From Syntrophomonadaceae bacterium (GTDB taxonomy: Bacteria > Bacillota > Dethiobacteria > DTU022 > UBA8154), in contig SKTJ01000018.1 in assembly GCA_007122565.1 (NCBI GenBank), positions 1 through 13,955 of the forward strand: a stretch of DNA of 13,955 bases, given 5' to 3'. Under the pieces are notes generated by a model that worked only from the letters and a program-made list of their open reading frames with translations, did not search any database and had not been told where the DNA came from. This document shows positions 7,374 through 13,769 of the stretch, piece after piece. How positions within the stretch are numbered: the first letter of the stretch is position 1; each line of letters starts with the position of its first letter. A program made the position numbers and the translations under genes.

Positions 7374-9002
7374 ATGTTTTGTCATCAATGTGAGCAGGTA
7401 GCTAAGGGAACAGCTTGTACGGTAGGTGGGGTATGCGGTAAAAATCCGGAGGTGGCGGCCCTACAGGATCTGCTGGTGCACGCCGCTAAGGGGTTGTCCC
7501 TGGTGGCACAGGAGGGACGCCGTGTCGGTGTTGTAGATAGGGAGATTGACCGTTTTACTGCTGAAGCGCTATTTTCTACGCTGACCAATGTTAATTTTGA
7601 TCCGCAGCGCTTTGTGGAATTTATTGGTCAGACGGTTTCCCACACGAATGATCTGAAAGAGAAGGTAAAGGCGGCGGGCGGTAATGTGGAGTTTGACGAT
7701 CCTGCGGCTACTTATATACCGGCCGCTGGCCTGGAAGCCCTGGTCAGCCAGGGAGAAGAAATAGGTCAGCCCTGGGACAGCAATGTGGCACCGGATATCC
7801 AATCACTGCAGCAAATACTGCTTTTCGGACTAAAGGGTATGGTCGCCTATGCACACCACGCTGCCAACCTCGGTCAGGAAGACGAGGCTGTTTACACATT
7901 TATGCACGAGGCTTTGGCATCGCTGACTAATAACCAGATTACGCTGGATGAATGGATCAAGCTGGTGCTAAAGTGCGGTGAGATCAATCTGCGGGCCTTG
8001 GAACTGCTCGATGCAGGTAATACCGGCACGTTCGGCCATCCCGTACCTACGGAAGTTCCCCTTGGGCATAAGCGGGGCAAGTGCCTACTCGTTTCCGGTC
8101 ACGAACTAAAAGATCTACAGGCGATCCTGGAGCAAACTGCCGGCAAAGGCATATACGTCTACACCCACGGGGAGATGCTACCGGCTCACGGTTACCCCGA
8201 GTTAAAGAAATACGAACATTTTTACGGTCATTATGGCACGGCGTGGCAGAGCCAGAAAAAGGAGTTTGCTGAGTTTCCGGGCGCCATTGTGATGACTACC
8301 AACTGTATCCAGAAACCAAGTGACTCATATCTGGGGAATATCTTTACCACTGCCATGGTCGGCTGGCCGGGAGCGGCGCATTTGCCCGACGGCGACTTTG
8401 GCCCTGCTATCGAGAAGGCTTTGGCCATGCCCGGATTTGAAGCCGATTCTGATCAAGGTAGTGTAACTGTAGGTTTCGCCCGTAACGCTGTATTGGGTGT
8501 AGCCGATAAGGTTATCGATGCAGTTAAAGCGGGAGCAATCAAACACTTTTTCCTGGTGGGTGGTTGTGACGGAGCGAGACCGGGTCGCAGTTATTACACG
8601 GAGTTCGTCGAAAAAGCGCCTGCGGATACGGTGGTGCTCACCCTAGCATGCGGCAAATTCCGTTTCTTCGACCAGAAGTTGGGTGATATCGGTGGTATTC
8701 CCCGTCTGTTGGATATGGGACAGTGTAATGATGCCTATTCAGCCATTCAGGTGGCTGTTGCCCTGGCTAATGCCTTCGATTGTGGGGTAAACGATCTGCC
8801 CCTGAGCATGATCCTTTCCTGGTACGAACAAAAAGCGTGCGCGATCCTGCTCACCCTCTTCCATCTCGGTGTGAAAGATATTCGCTTAGGGCCGAGCCTG
8901 CCCGCTTTCATTACCCCCAATGTTCTGGATGTTCTGGTAAAGAACTTTGACATCAAACCAATCACCACACCGGATGAGGACCTGGCGGAAATTTTGAAGT
9001 AA
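7374..9002 (+). CDS. hcp: Hybrid cluster protein (hydroxylamine reductase / NO reductase)
   Basis: Hcp is a cytoplasmic Fe-S-O protein that reduces hydroxylamine in vitro and nitric oxide in enteric bacteria, protecting against nitrosative stress. The 542-residue length is normal. The N-terminal cluster cysteines C3-x2-C6-x8-C15-x5-C21 have the short spacing of anaerobe-type Hcp, which carries a [4Fe-4S] cluster, not the [2Fe-2S] of E. coli. All eight expected ligands of the hybrid cluster are present: H243, E267, C311, C398, C426, C451, E485 and K487 (contexts SGHELKD, THGEML, GGCDGARPGRSYY, LACGKFRFF, GQCNDAYSA, WYEQKA). The protein should therefore be active. The ribosome binding site GGGAGAGG lies 9 bases upstream. 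It follows an NsrR-like regulator gene; the reductase partner gene hcr is not nearby. Confidence 0.97.
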   Translation: MFCHQCEQVAKGTACTVGGVCGKNPEVAALQDLLVHAAKGLSLVAQEGRRVGVVDREIDRFTAEALFSTLTNVNFDPQRFVEFIGQTVSHTNDLKEKVKAAGGNVEFDDPAATYIPAAGLEALVSQGEEIGQPWDSNVAPDIQSLQQILLFGLKGMVAYAHHAANLGQEDEAVYTFMHEALASLTNNQITLDEWIKLVLKCGEINLRALELLDAGNTGTFGHPVPTEVPLGHKRGKCLLVSGHELKDLQAILEQTAGKGIYVYTHGEMLPAHGYPELKKYEHFYGHYGTAWQSQKKEFAEFPGAIVMTTNCIQKPSDSYLGNIFTTAMVGWPGAAHLPDGDFGPAIEKALAMPGFEADSDQGSVTVGFARNAVLGVADKVIDAVKAGAIKHFFLVGGCDGARPGRSYYTEFVEKAPADTVVLTLACGKFRFFDQKLGDIGGIPRLLDMGQCNDAYSAIQVAVALANAFDCGVNDLPLSMILSWYEQKACAILLTLFHLGVKDIRLGPSLPAFITPNVLDVLVKNFDIKPITTPDEDLAEILK

Positions 9003-9015
9003 GCCTTAAGTCTTC

Positions 9016-9107
9016 TAGGGGCGGCTGCCCACAGCCGCTCGCATATGATGATTGGATTAGTGGAAACTGACAGCATACCCGCGGGCGGCTGTGGGCAGCC
9101 GCCCCTA
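9016..9107. repeat. Inverted doublet of GC-rich palindromes downstream of hcp
   Basis: Bases 9016-9038 and 9085-9107 are perfect 23-base inverted copies. Each arm also contains its own hairpin, GCGGCTG / CAGCCGC with a 4-base loop. The 46 bases between the arms are not symmetrical. The layout matches the 4869-4957 doublet, but the sequence is unrelated, so this is a second palindromic repeat family. It may attenuate transcription between hcp and the HD gene; no T-run follows on the plus strand. Confidence 0.8.
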
Positions 9108-9165
9108 TAAGGGTAAGAAGATTTCGATCTTAGGCTATGTATTTACGGAAAAGGAGGGATGAGAG

Positions 9166-9909
9166 ATGCAAGCAGCCAAATGTCCGGGCCAGGATCGGCG
9201 CAACTGGAAGCCGGAAGATATATTTGATCATAACTGTCCCCACTGCCAGACTGCTATGGAGTTTTGGAAAACGGACGCACGGGTGAAGTGCCCAGGATGT
9301 GGCGAGCACATCATGAATCCCCGCTTTAACTTGGGTTGTGCGCTCTGGTGCGCTTATGCGGAGCAATGCGTTGGCGATATTTCTCAAATCTTTGCGGAAA
9401 GACCGGAGGCCCTGCGGGACCGCCTTGAACTGGAGGTGCGTCGCTATTTTATCGGGGAGAGTGAACGATTGAAATTCACACTGGAGGGCGGAACAATCGC
9501 ATCCCGCCTGCTGGAGGTGGAGAAGGATGTGGAACCTCCCGTAATCATTGGCGCTGTTTTGTTACATGATGCCGGATATACCCATTGTAAAGATGAGCAC
9601 CAGGAAGAAAAGGAGCTTCAATCCTGTATCCGGGAAAAAAGCGTGGAACTGGCAGTCAAGATTATGAAGGAACTGAAAATGCCCCGCCCGGTGCAGGATA
9701 AAGTGAAGGAACTTATTCTTAACAATGGTGAAGCAGAAAGTACCGATACCAACGGGAGCCTTTTTCTCGATATCAAAGAACTGACTACCGGCAAGTTAAC
9801 CGCCCTGCAAGGAGACTTATCTGCCGATGCGAAAAAGAAGATAATCAAAAAGCTCAGGCGAAAAAGTTCCCGGGAGTTTGCGGAATCAATTCTCAGTGGC
9901 AAAAGTTGA
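9166..9909 (+). CDS. HD-domain protein with N-terminal cysteine-rich (zinc-ribbon-like) module
   Basis: The 247-residue protein has two parts. Residues 1-70 contain C6, C24-x2-C27, C42-x2-C45, C58, C62 and C68, with CPHC and CPGCGEHI resembling a zinc ribbon. Residues 100-205 resemble an HD phosphohydrolase: VLLHDAGY places the metal-binding HD pair at H134-D135, and D202 could be the distal aspartate. The first histidine usual for the family appears replaced by F104 (RLKFTLEGG), and the middle His position reads LILNNGE, so metal binding may be altered or the protein may have another role. The C-terminus is lysine/arginine-rich (DAKKKIIKKLRRKS). It lies 163 bases after hcp, separated by the palindrome doublet, and has a strong AAGGAGGG site. 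The substrate is unknown. Confidence 0.7.
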   Translation: MQAAKCPGQDRRNWKPEDIFDHNCPHCQTAMEFWKTDARVKCPGCGEHIMNPRFNLGCALWCAYAEQCVGDISQIFAERPEALRDRLELEVRRYFIGESERLKFTLEGGTIASRLLEVEKDVEPPVIIGAVLLHDAGYTHCKDEHQEEKELQSCIREKSVELAVKIMKELKMPRPVQDKVKELILNNGEAESTDTNGSLFLDIKELTTGKLTALQGDLSADAKKKIIKKLRRKSSREFAESILSGKS

Positions 9910-9931
9910 TAATTGTTACGTGAACATAGAT

Positions 9932-10135
9932 GCCACTGTCCCTGCAGTGGTGGCCCAACGGAAAATGAAAATGACAGCAAGTCCACGTGCTGGCAGGGTC
10001 GTCAGCTCCTACGAATACCCTTGATTAATATAGGGTGAGGCAGACCTTGCCCGCAGGACTCTGCGATAACGGTACCAGCAAAGGATGGAAATTTCACCAA
10101 ACCTATGGGCGTTCTTAAAAGACCCGCCCCATAAG
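9932..10135 (+). ncRNA. Candidate structured leader RNA upstream of the cupin gene (unidentified)
   Basis: Five short stems lie in a row: CCACTG (9933-9938) with CAGTGG (9945-9950); CAGCA (9975-9979) with TGCTG (9988-9992); ACCCT (10017-10021) with AGGGT (10032-10036); CGCAG (10052-10056) with CTGCG (10061-10065) closed by loop GACT; and TATGGGCG (10104-10111) with CGCCCCATA (10125-10133) with one bulged base. GGCA (10039-10042) and TGCC (10048-10051) add a sixth. The gap is GC-richer than the flanking AT-rich spacer. It does not match the cobalamin, TPP, FMN, SAM or T-box core sequences I know. Short stems occur by chance, so this is tentative; it covers most of the 313-base gap 9910-10222. 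Confidence 0.3.
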
Positions 10136-10146
10136 TTTACCAGAGA

Positions 10147-10168
10147 TATAATCTTAGACTATAAGTCT
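10147..10168 (+). promoter_or_regulatory. Consensus -10 box and overlapping dyad before the cupin gene
   Basis: A perfect TATAAT (10147-10152) is followed at once by the dyad AGACT-ATA-AGTCT (10156-10168), which would overlap the transcription start. No good -35 box lies 16-18 bases upstream, so an activator or another sigma factor would be needed. If this promoter is used, the stems at 9932-10135 would not be in the transcript. Confidence 0.3.
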
Positions 10169-10222
10169 TCGATATTGAGACATTATACTTTTGACTTATT
10201 AAAACTAAAAAGGAGGATCTAA

Positions 10223-10558
10223 GTGATGAATGAAAAAGGGTTTGCTACAGCTCAGGTAGCCATGTTGGGTAGTTTTGTGGATTATCAGGATGGGTCAGTG
10301 GTTAGTCGGGAGATCATTAGCAAAAACACGGGAACAGTTACAATTTTTGCCTTTGATCAGGGTCAGGGACTGAGTGAGCATACGGCTCCTTTTGATGCTA
10401 TGGTTTATGTTGTGGATGGTTCTGTGGAAGTTAAGATCGCCGGTAATCCTCATAAGGTTAGCGCCGGCGAAATAATCATCATGCCGGCAAATAAACCCCA
10501 CGCGCTGAAGGCTCTGGAAAGATTCAAAATGATGCTGATTATGATCAAAGCTCAATAG
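10223..10558 (+). CDS. Small single-domain cupin protein
   Basis: This 111-residue protein is one cupin beta-barrel. The two conserved regions are EHTAPFDAMVYVVDGSVEV (52-70) and AGEIIIMPANKPHAL (81-95). Of the metal ligands usual for cupins, H53 and H93 are present, while the second histidine of motif 1 is replaced by A55 and D58 stands near the place of the glutamate, so metal binding is possible but not classical. AAGGAGGA precedes both a GTG at 10223 and an ATG at 10226; I kept the longer form, but the ATG is equally likely. The next gene begins 6 bases after the stop, so they form an operon. Small cupins of this type are usually annotated only by domain, and no ligand or reaction is known to me. 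Confidence 0.85.
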   Translation: MMNEKGFATAQVAMLGSFVDYQDGSVVSREIISKNTGTVTIFAFDQGQGLSEHTAPFDAMVYVVDGSVEVKIAGNPHKVSAGEIIIMPANKPHALKALERFKMMLIMIKAQ

Positions 10559-10564
10559 GAGGGA

Positions 10565-11593
10565 GTGTCGACACTGAAACTACAGGGAAACTGTCAAACA
10601 ACGGCCATGGGTATTATGCCCCACACGGATGCGGCAGAGGCACTGAAGCTTGCGCTCAGCCTCGACATTCCTTTCTGGCCCCAGTTGCCCCGCACGAGCT
10701 TTTTTGAGGATATGTATGTGCAGATTTCAGAGCACTTTCCCGGGATCAAGCTGGACTTGGATAACAGGGTCATCAGCTTTTCCCTGGATAAATTTTACGA
10801 AGAGTTGGAGCAATTTTTGGAACGCTGGGACGATGAAGCATATTTCCGCCTCTCGCCCCAGTACGCGAAAGTGTTTCATCGCTTTCTGGAACAGGATCTT
10901 TCTGCATATACATACGTGCGTGGCCAGACTATCGGGCCGGTCAGTTTCGGATTAAAAATCCTGGATGAAAATAAAAAGCCCATGATCTACTATGAAGAGG
11001 TGCGCCAGCTTATTTTTGATTTTGTTGCCAAAAAATTGCAGTCCCAGTATAATGAAATGTACGAAAAGCATAAAGGGTCTTTTCTCTGGGTGGATGAGCC
11101 GGGCCTGGAGATGGTATTTATGGCTTTCACCGGCTACACAAGCGAAGCTGCCTCTGTCGATTACCGACTTTTTCTGGAAAAGTTTCCCGGACCCAAAGGG
11201 GTACACCTTTGCGGTAACCCGGACTGGTCCTTCTTGCTGCAACAGGATCTGGATGTCCTTTCCATAGATGCCCTGGCCCGGGGGGAGATCTTTTCCCGCT
11301 ACCGGGATGAGATCAAAGCCTTCCTGGATAAAGGGGGGATCATTTCCTGGGGCATTACTCCCACTCTTACGGAGGAATATGGACAGGAGAACTTTAAGTC
11401 CATGATTTCCAGGCTGAATGGCCTCTGGCAGCATCTGGAGCAGGTCGGTGGTATTCCGCGGCGACAAATCCTGGAACAGTCATGGCTGGCACCGGCGCGC
11501 TGCTGTCTTGTCAACATTGATGGAAATGCAACAGTGGAAAAATCTTTCCGCCTGCTGCAGGAAGTAGCGGAACACTTTAAGGCAGAGTTGTAG
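10565..11593 (+). CDS. Cobalamin-independent methionine synthase-like (core-MetE-size) methyltransferase
   Basis: The 342-residue protein resembles the C-terminal catalytic half of MetE (UroD/MetE TIM-barrel superfamily). Zinc-site residues are visible: H214 and C216 in GVHLCGNPDW, and C313 or C314 in APARCCLVN. WVDEPGLE (175-182) matches the DEP motif that binds homocysteine in MetE. The N-terminal half of full MetE is absent, as in short core-MetE proteins, which take the methyl group from methylcobalamin or a corrinoid protein and not from methyl-tetrahydrofolate. A role in methyl transfer is likely; the acceptor is uncertain. The GTG start at 10565 lies only 2 bases after GGAGG, which is unusually close. 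The next in-frame ATG (10604) would remove the conserved-looking NCQTTA segment, so the true start needs care. Confidence 0.75.
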   Translation: MSTLKLQGNCQTTAMGIMPHTDAAEALKLALSLDIPFWPQLPRTSFFEDMYVQISEHFPGIKLDLDNRVISFSLDKFYEELEQFLERWDDEAYFRLSPQYAKVFHRFLEQDLSAYTYVRGQTIGPVSFGLKILDENKKPMIYYEEVRQLIFDFVAKKLQSQYNEMYEKHKGSFLWVDEPGLEMVFMAFTGYTSEAASVDYRLFLEKFPGPKGVHLCGNPDWSFLLQQDLDVLSIDALARGEIFSRYRDEIKAFLDKGGIISWGITPTLTEEYGQENFKSMISRLNGLWQHLEQVGGIPRRQILEQSWLAPARCCLVNIDGNATVEKSFRLLQEVAEHFKAEL

Positions 11594-11597
11594 TGAC

Positions 11598-11622
11598 ACA
11601 GAAGTCAGAATTCAGAATTCAG
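11598..11622 (+). repeat. Degenerate CAGAAGTCAG-type tract
   Basis: ACAGAAGTCAG is followed by two direct copies of AATTCAG. It resembles the tract at 7278-7317 and lies 5 bases after the methyltransferase stop codon. Confidence 0.6.
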
Positions 11623-11685
11623 CAAACCGCAAAACATGGTAAGGTGTAGGGTTGCGCATAGATATTCAGAATTGGGAGGGATTGC

Positions 11686-12489
11686 ATGGAGTTGCCGGTG
11701 GATTCCTGGTATCGTTCTCTTAAGGTAAGGCATTCCCGCCGCTTTTTTACGGGTCAGCCGGTTGACCATGAGATCCTTGATGCAATGGAGGATGCCTGCA
11801 CCCGCTTTAAACCTTTTCCGGGGGTAAGAGGAGTGCTTGTCAGGCAAATGAAGGAGGATATTTTCAGAGGACTGGTAGGTTCCTACGGTAAGGTCAGGGG
11901 GGCTACCACCTACCTGGCCTTTTTGGGGGATAAGGAAATTGATGGTGTGCAAGAAAGGGTAGGCTACTGCGGTGAGGGATTGGTGCTGGAGGCCACGGCG
12001 CGCGGCCTTTCCACTTGCTGGATAGCAGGATTTTTTGATCCTTACGTGACGGCGCAGGAGATTAAACCGTTAAGCAAAGAAAAGATATTTGCTGTCTCCC
12101 CGCTGGGTTATACCACGGCGGAATACAACAGGGATGAAAAAATTATGTCTACCCTTGTCCGCTCGCGCAAGCGTAAAAGCCTGGCGCAGATTTCCCGTCA
12201 AATCAACAGGGAAAAATGGCCTCCGTGGGCCCTTGCCGGCCTGGAGGCAGCCCGTATCGCTCCTTCGGCGGTTAATCGGCAGCCCTGGTTCTTCAGCCTG
12301 GATAAACGGGGGGTCCTGCTAAGCATGGAAAAACCCGGTGGACACAACCATTTTTCCAAACGCCTGGATTGTGGGATCGCCATGTTGCACTTTGAGATTG
12401 CCGCCCGCGCCAATGGGGCAGCGGGCAGATGGGAATTACTCCCGTCGCCTGATGTGGCTCGTTATATACCCTCCAAGGATGTCTTATGA
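11686..12489 (+). CDS. Nitroreductase-family flavoprotein (putative TM nitroreductase type)
   Basis: The 267-residue protein appears to consist of two half-nitroreductase modules in tandem. The first begins with RHSRRFF (15-21), the FMN-phosphate-contacting segment, and includes YCGEGLVLEATARGLSTCWIAG (94-115). The second contains AARIAPSAVNRQPW (188-201), the characteristic APSAxNxQPW sequence. Proteins of this kind are FMN-dependent NAD(P)H oxidoreductases; the physiological substrate is not evident. GGGAGGG lies 6 bases before the ATG. The gene follows the MetE-like gene by 92 bases in the same direction and may be part of that operon. Its stop codon overlaps the 3' end of the amidohydrolase gene by 6 bases on the other strand, with no terminator hairpin between them. 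Confidence 0.85.
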   Translation: MELPVDSWYRSLKVRHSRRFFTGQPVDHEILDAMEDACTRFKPFPGVRGVLVRQMKEDIFRGLVGSYGKVRGATTYLAFLGDKEIDGVQERVGYCGEGLVLEATARGLSTCWIAGFFDPYVTAQEIKPLSKEKIFAVSPLGYTTAEYNRDEKIMSTLVRSRKRKSLAQISRQINREKWPPWALAGLEAARIAPSAVNRQPWFFSLDKRGVLLSMEKPGGHNHFSKRLDCGIAMLHFEIAARANGAAGRWELLPSPDVARYIPSKDVL

Positions 12490-13209
12490 CTTAACCTTCC
12501 CCAGCAGCGCCAACAGATTCTCACCGAGCACCATCTTCCGCTCTTGGCCGCTGAACAGTTTTTCCACTTTATCCAGTTCCCAGGCCGGCTCCCCAAAGGG
12601 GAAGTCACTGCCAAAGATAATGCGCTCCACTCCATACGCCGCAGCAAAATCACTGATTTCCCGGGCAGAAGCGAGGGCTGTATCCACATAAACCGCCGGG
12701 TTTTCAAAAAAGCCGGCGGTTTTCAAACGGATGTACCCCCCGTTCAGGCCACCGCAGTGAGGAATGATGACCGGGGTGCGACCGTTAATTCGCCTGACAA
12801 TCTCCAGAGTGTGATGAAATTCCTCTTCCAGAATAATCGGTAACCGTCGTTCGCAAATGTGTGAAATAAAGGCTTCGCATTGAGGTACGGTATAGTTGTA
12901 AATGGGTTCACTGGCGTGACGGTGCCACTTCACACCGCAGAAAGTGTGCCCTGGCAGCACAAAATCGTTCCAGACAAACCAGAAGAGAAATATGTCGTCT
13001 GTTAGCAAGGATTCAAGGTAGGTATGTACTTGCTCCCGGGATTCCTGGTAGCCCGGACTGTCCGTAAAGTGCTGATCATAACGATCATAGATCTCCTCCA
13101 CCGGGGAAAAGAGCACACCCCCGCTGATACGAGCTTCCTGCCAGCGGGTTTGGATGTTCGCAAAGGGTAGAGAAAGGCCACAGTGAACATGCCCATCAAG
13201 TATGGCCAT
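12484..13209 (-). CDS. Amidohydrolase-2 family TIM-barrel metal-dependent hydrolase
   Basis: This 241-residue protein resembles amidohydrolase-related (COG2159-type) enzymes that include decarboxylases and lactonases acting on aromatic or organic acids. Metal-site candidates are HVH (H7, H9) at the end of strand 1, KWH (94-96), H151 in IIPHCGG, and D202 in FGSDFPFG near the C-terminus. The usual family length is about 260-300 residues, so it is a little short. AGGAGG lies 8 bases before the ATG. A perfect -10 box and a small hairpin precede it on the minus strand. The substrate is unknown. The gene converges on the nitroreductase gene with a 6-base overlap, so the two transcripts must overlap unless they end inside the coding regions. 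Confidence 0.85.
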   Translation of the reverse strand: MAILDGHVHCGLSLPFANIQTRWQEARISGGVLFSPVEEIYDRYDQHFTDSPGYQESREQVHTYLESLLTDDIFLFWFVWNDFVLPGHTFCGVKWHRHASEPIYNYTVPQCEAFISHICERRLPIILEEEFHHTLEIVRRINGRTPVIIPHCGGLNGGYIRLKTAGFFENPAVYVDTALASAREISDFAAAYGVERIIFGSDFPFGEPAWELDKVEKLFSGQERKMVLGENLLALLGKVKS

Positions 13210-13227
13210 GTGAAAACCTCCTGCGCC

Positions 13228-13256
13228 GACGGATCCACTCCGTCTTGATTATTATA
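13228..13256 (-). promoter_or_regulatory. -10 box and 5' hairpin of the amidohydrolase gene
   Basis: On the minus strand a perfect TATAAT (13256-13251) is followed, at the expected start point near 13244, by the 6-base-pair hairpin GACGGA / TCCGTC (13244-13239 with 13233-13228) with a 5-base loop. The ribosome binding site comes right after it. No good -35 box is seen. The hairpin could protect the 5' end of the message or be an operator. Confidence 0.35.
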
Positions 13257-13270
13257 AGTTTTCCGTTGTT

Positions 13271-13765
13271 TTATACCGTATCCTGGCTTCTTACACCTGA
13301 CTCCTGTTCAGTTACATTTTTAAGCTCTTTTCTTCTATCAAGATAAACTGCTGCTGCCCTGGTAACGAGAAAAGCCAATATAAAACGGGTGATCAACAGA
13401 AGCGGGAAATTTGCTCCCAGGGCTGCCAGCAGCAGGTTATCCTCGATAATGCTGTGGTTGATCGCCAGGAAAATACCGATTAGCAGAAGATCCCGTTTTT
13501 GCAGAAGCCCTTCCCGGGCGTATTCAATAATCACCGCCGCTCCCAGGAATATTCCCACAAAAAGCCCGATTAACAGCGGCAGTAGTGCCTGCGGGGGAAG
13601 AGTTAAAATTCTTGTCAACCAATTAAAGTGGCCTGAAATACGCTCCAGCAGGGAATAGTGACGCACATATTCCAGGGAAATAAGGATGGGCAATAAAATT
13701 GCGGCAAGAAAGAGGATGGTGTAAATGCTTTGCAGTATACTTTCCTTTAAAATAGCAATTAGCAT
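13271..13765 (-). CDS. Nucleoside-recognition (Gate) domain membrane protein, downstream partner
   Basis: The 164-residue protein has about five hydrophobic segments (near residues 11-31, 58-82, 92-101, 109-118 and 120-141) and the motif INHSIIEDN (102-110), which resembles the H-S-x-x-E sequence of nucleoside-recognition/Gate proteins such as SpmA and SpmB. These act in the membrane; transport or spore maturation roles are known for relatives, but the role here is unknown. The last residues (TEQESGVRSQDTV) are polar and are encoded by a degenerate repeat tract, so the natural C-terminus may have ended earlier. The start ATG is 4 bases after the stop of the upstream membrane gene and has only a weak ribosome binding site (GGGGGG, distant), so translational coupling is likely. 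Confidence 0.75.
   Translation of the reverse strand: MLIAILKESILQSIYTILFLAAILLPILISLEYVRHYSLLERISGHFNWLTRILTLPPQALLPLLIGLFVGIFLGAAVIIEYAREGLLQKRDLLLIGIFLAINHSIIEDNLLLAALGANFPLLLITRFILAFLVTRAAAVYLDRRKELKNVTEQESGVRSQDTV
13279..13311 (-). repeat. Degenerate CAGGAGTCAGG-type tract inside a coding 3' end
   Basis: Read on the minus strand the bases run CAGGAGTCAGGTGTAAGAAG and then CCAGGAT. This resembles the tracts at 7278-7317 and 11598-11622 but lies inside the last codons of the Gate-type gene. Confidence 0.5.
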
Positions 13766-13769
13766 TTAA

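Noticed and set aside
9920..10024. 34-residue open frame beginning GTG in the gap after the HD gene
   Set aside because: It has no ribosome binding site, no recognisable motif, and its bases fall in possible RNA stems.
10030..10070. Cobalamin riboswitch suggested by AGACCTTGCC
   Set aside because: The B12 box is only partly matched, and the upstream core elements of that riboswitch are missing or out of order.
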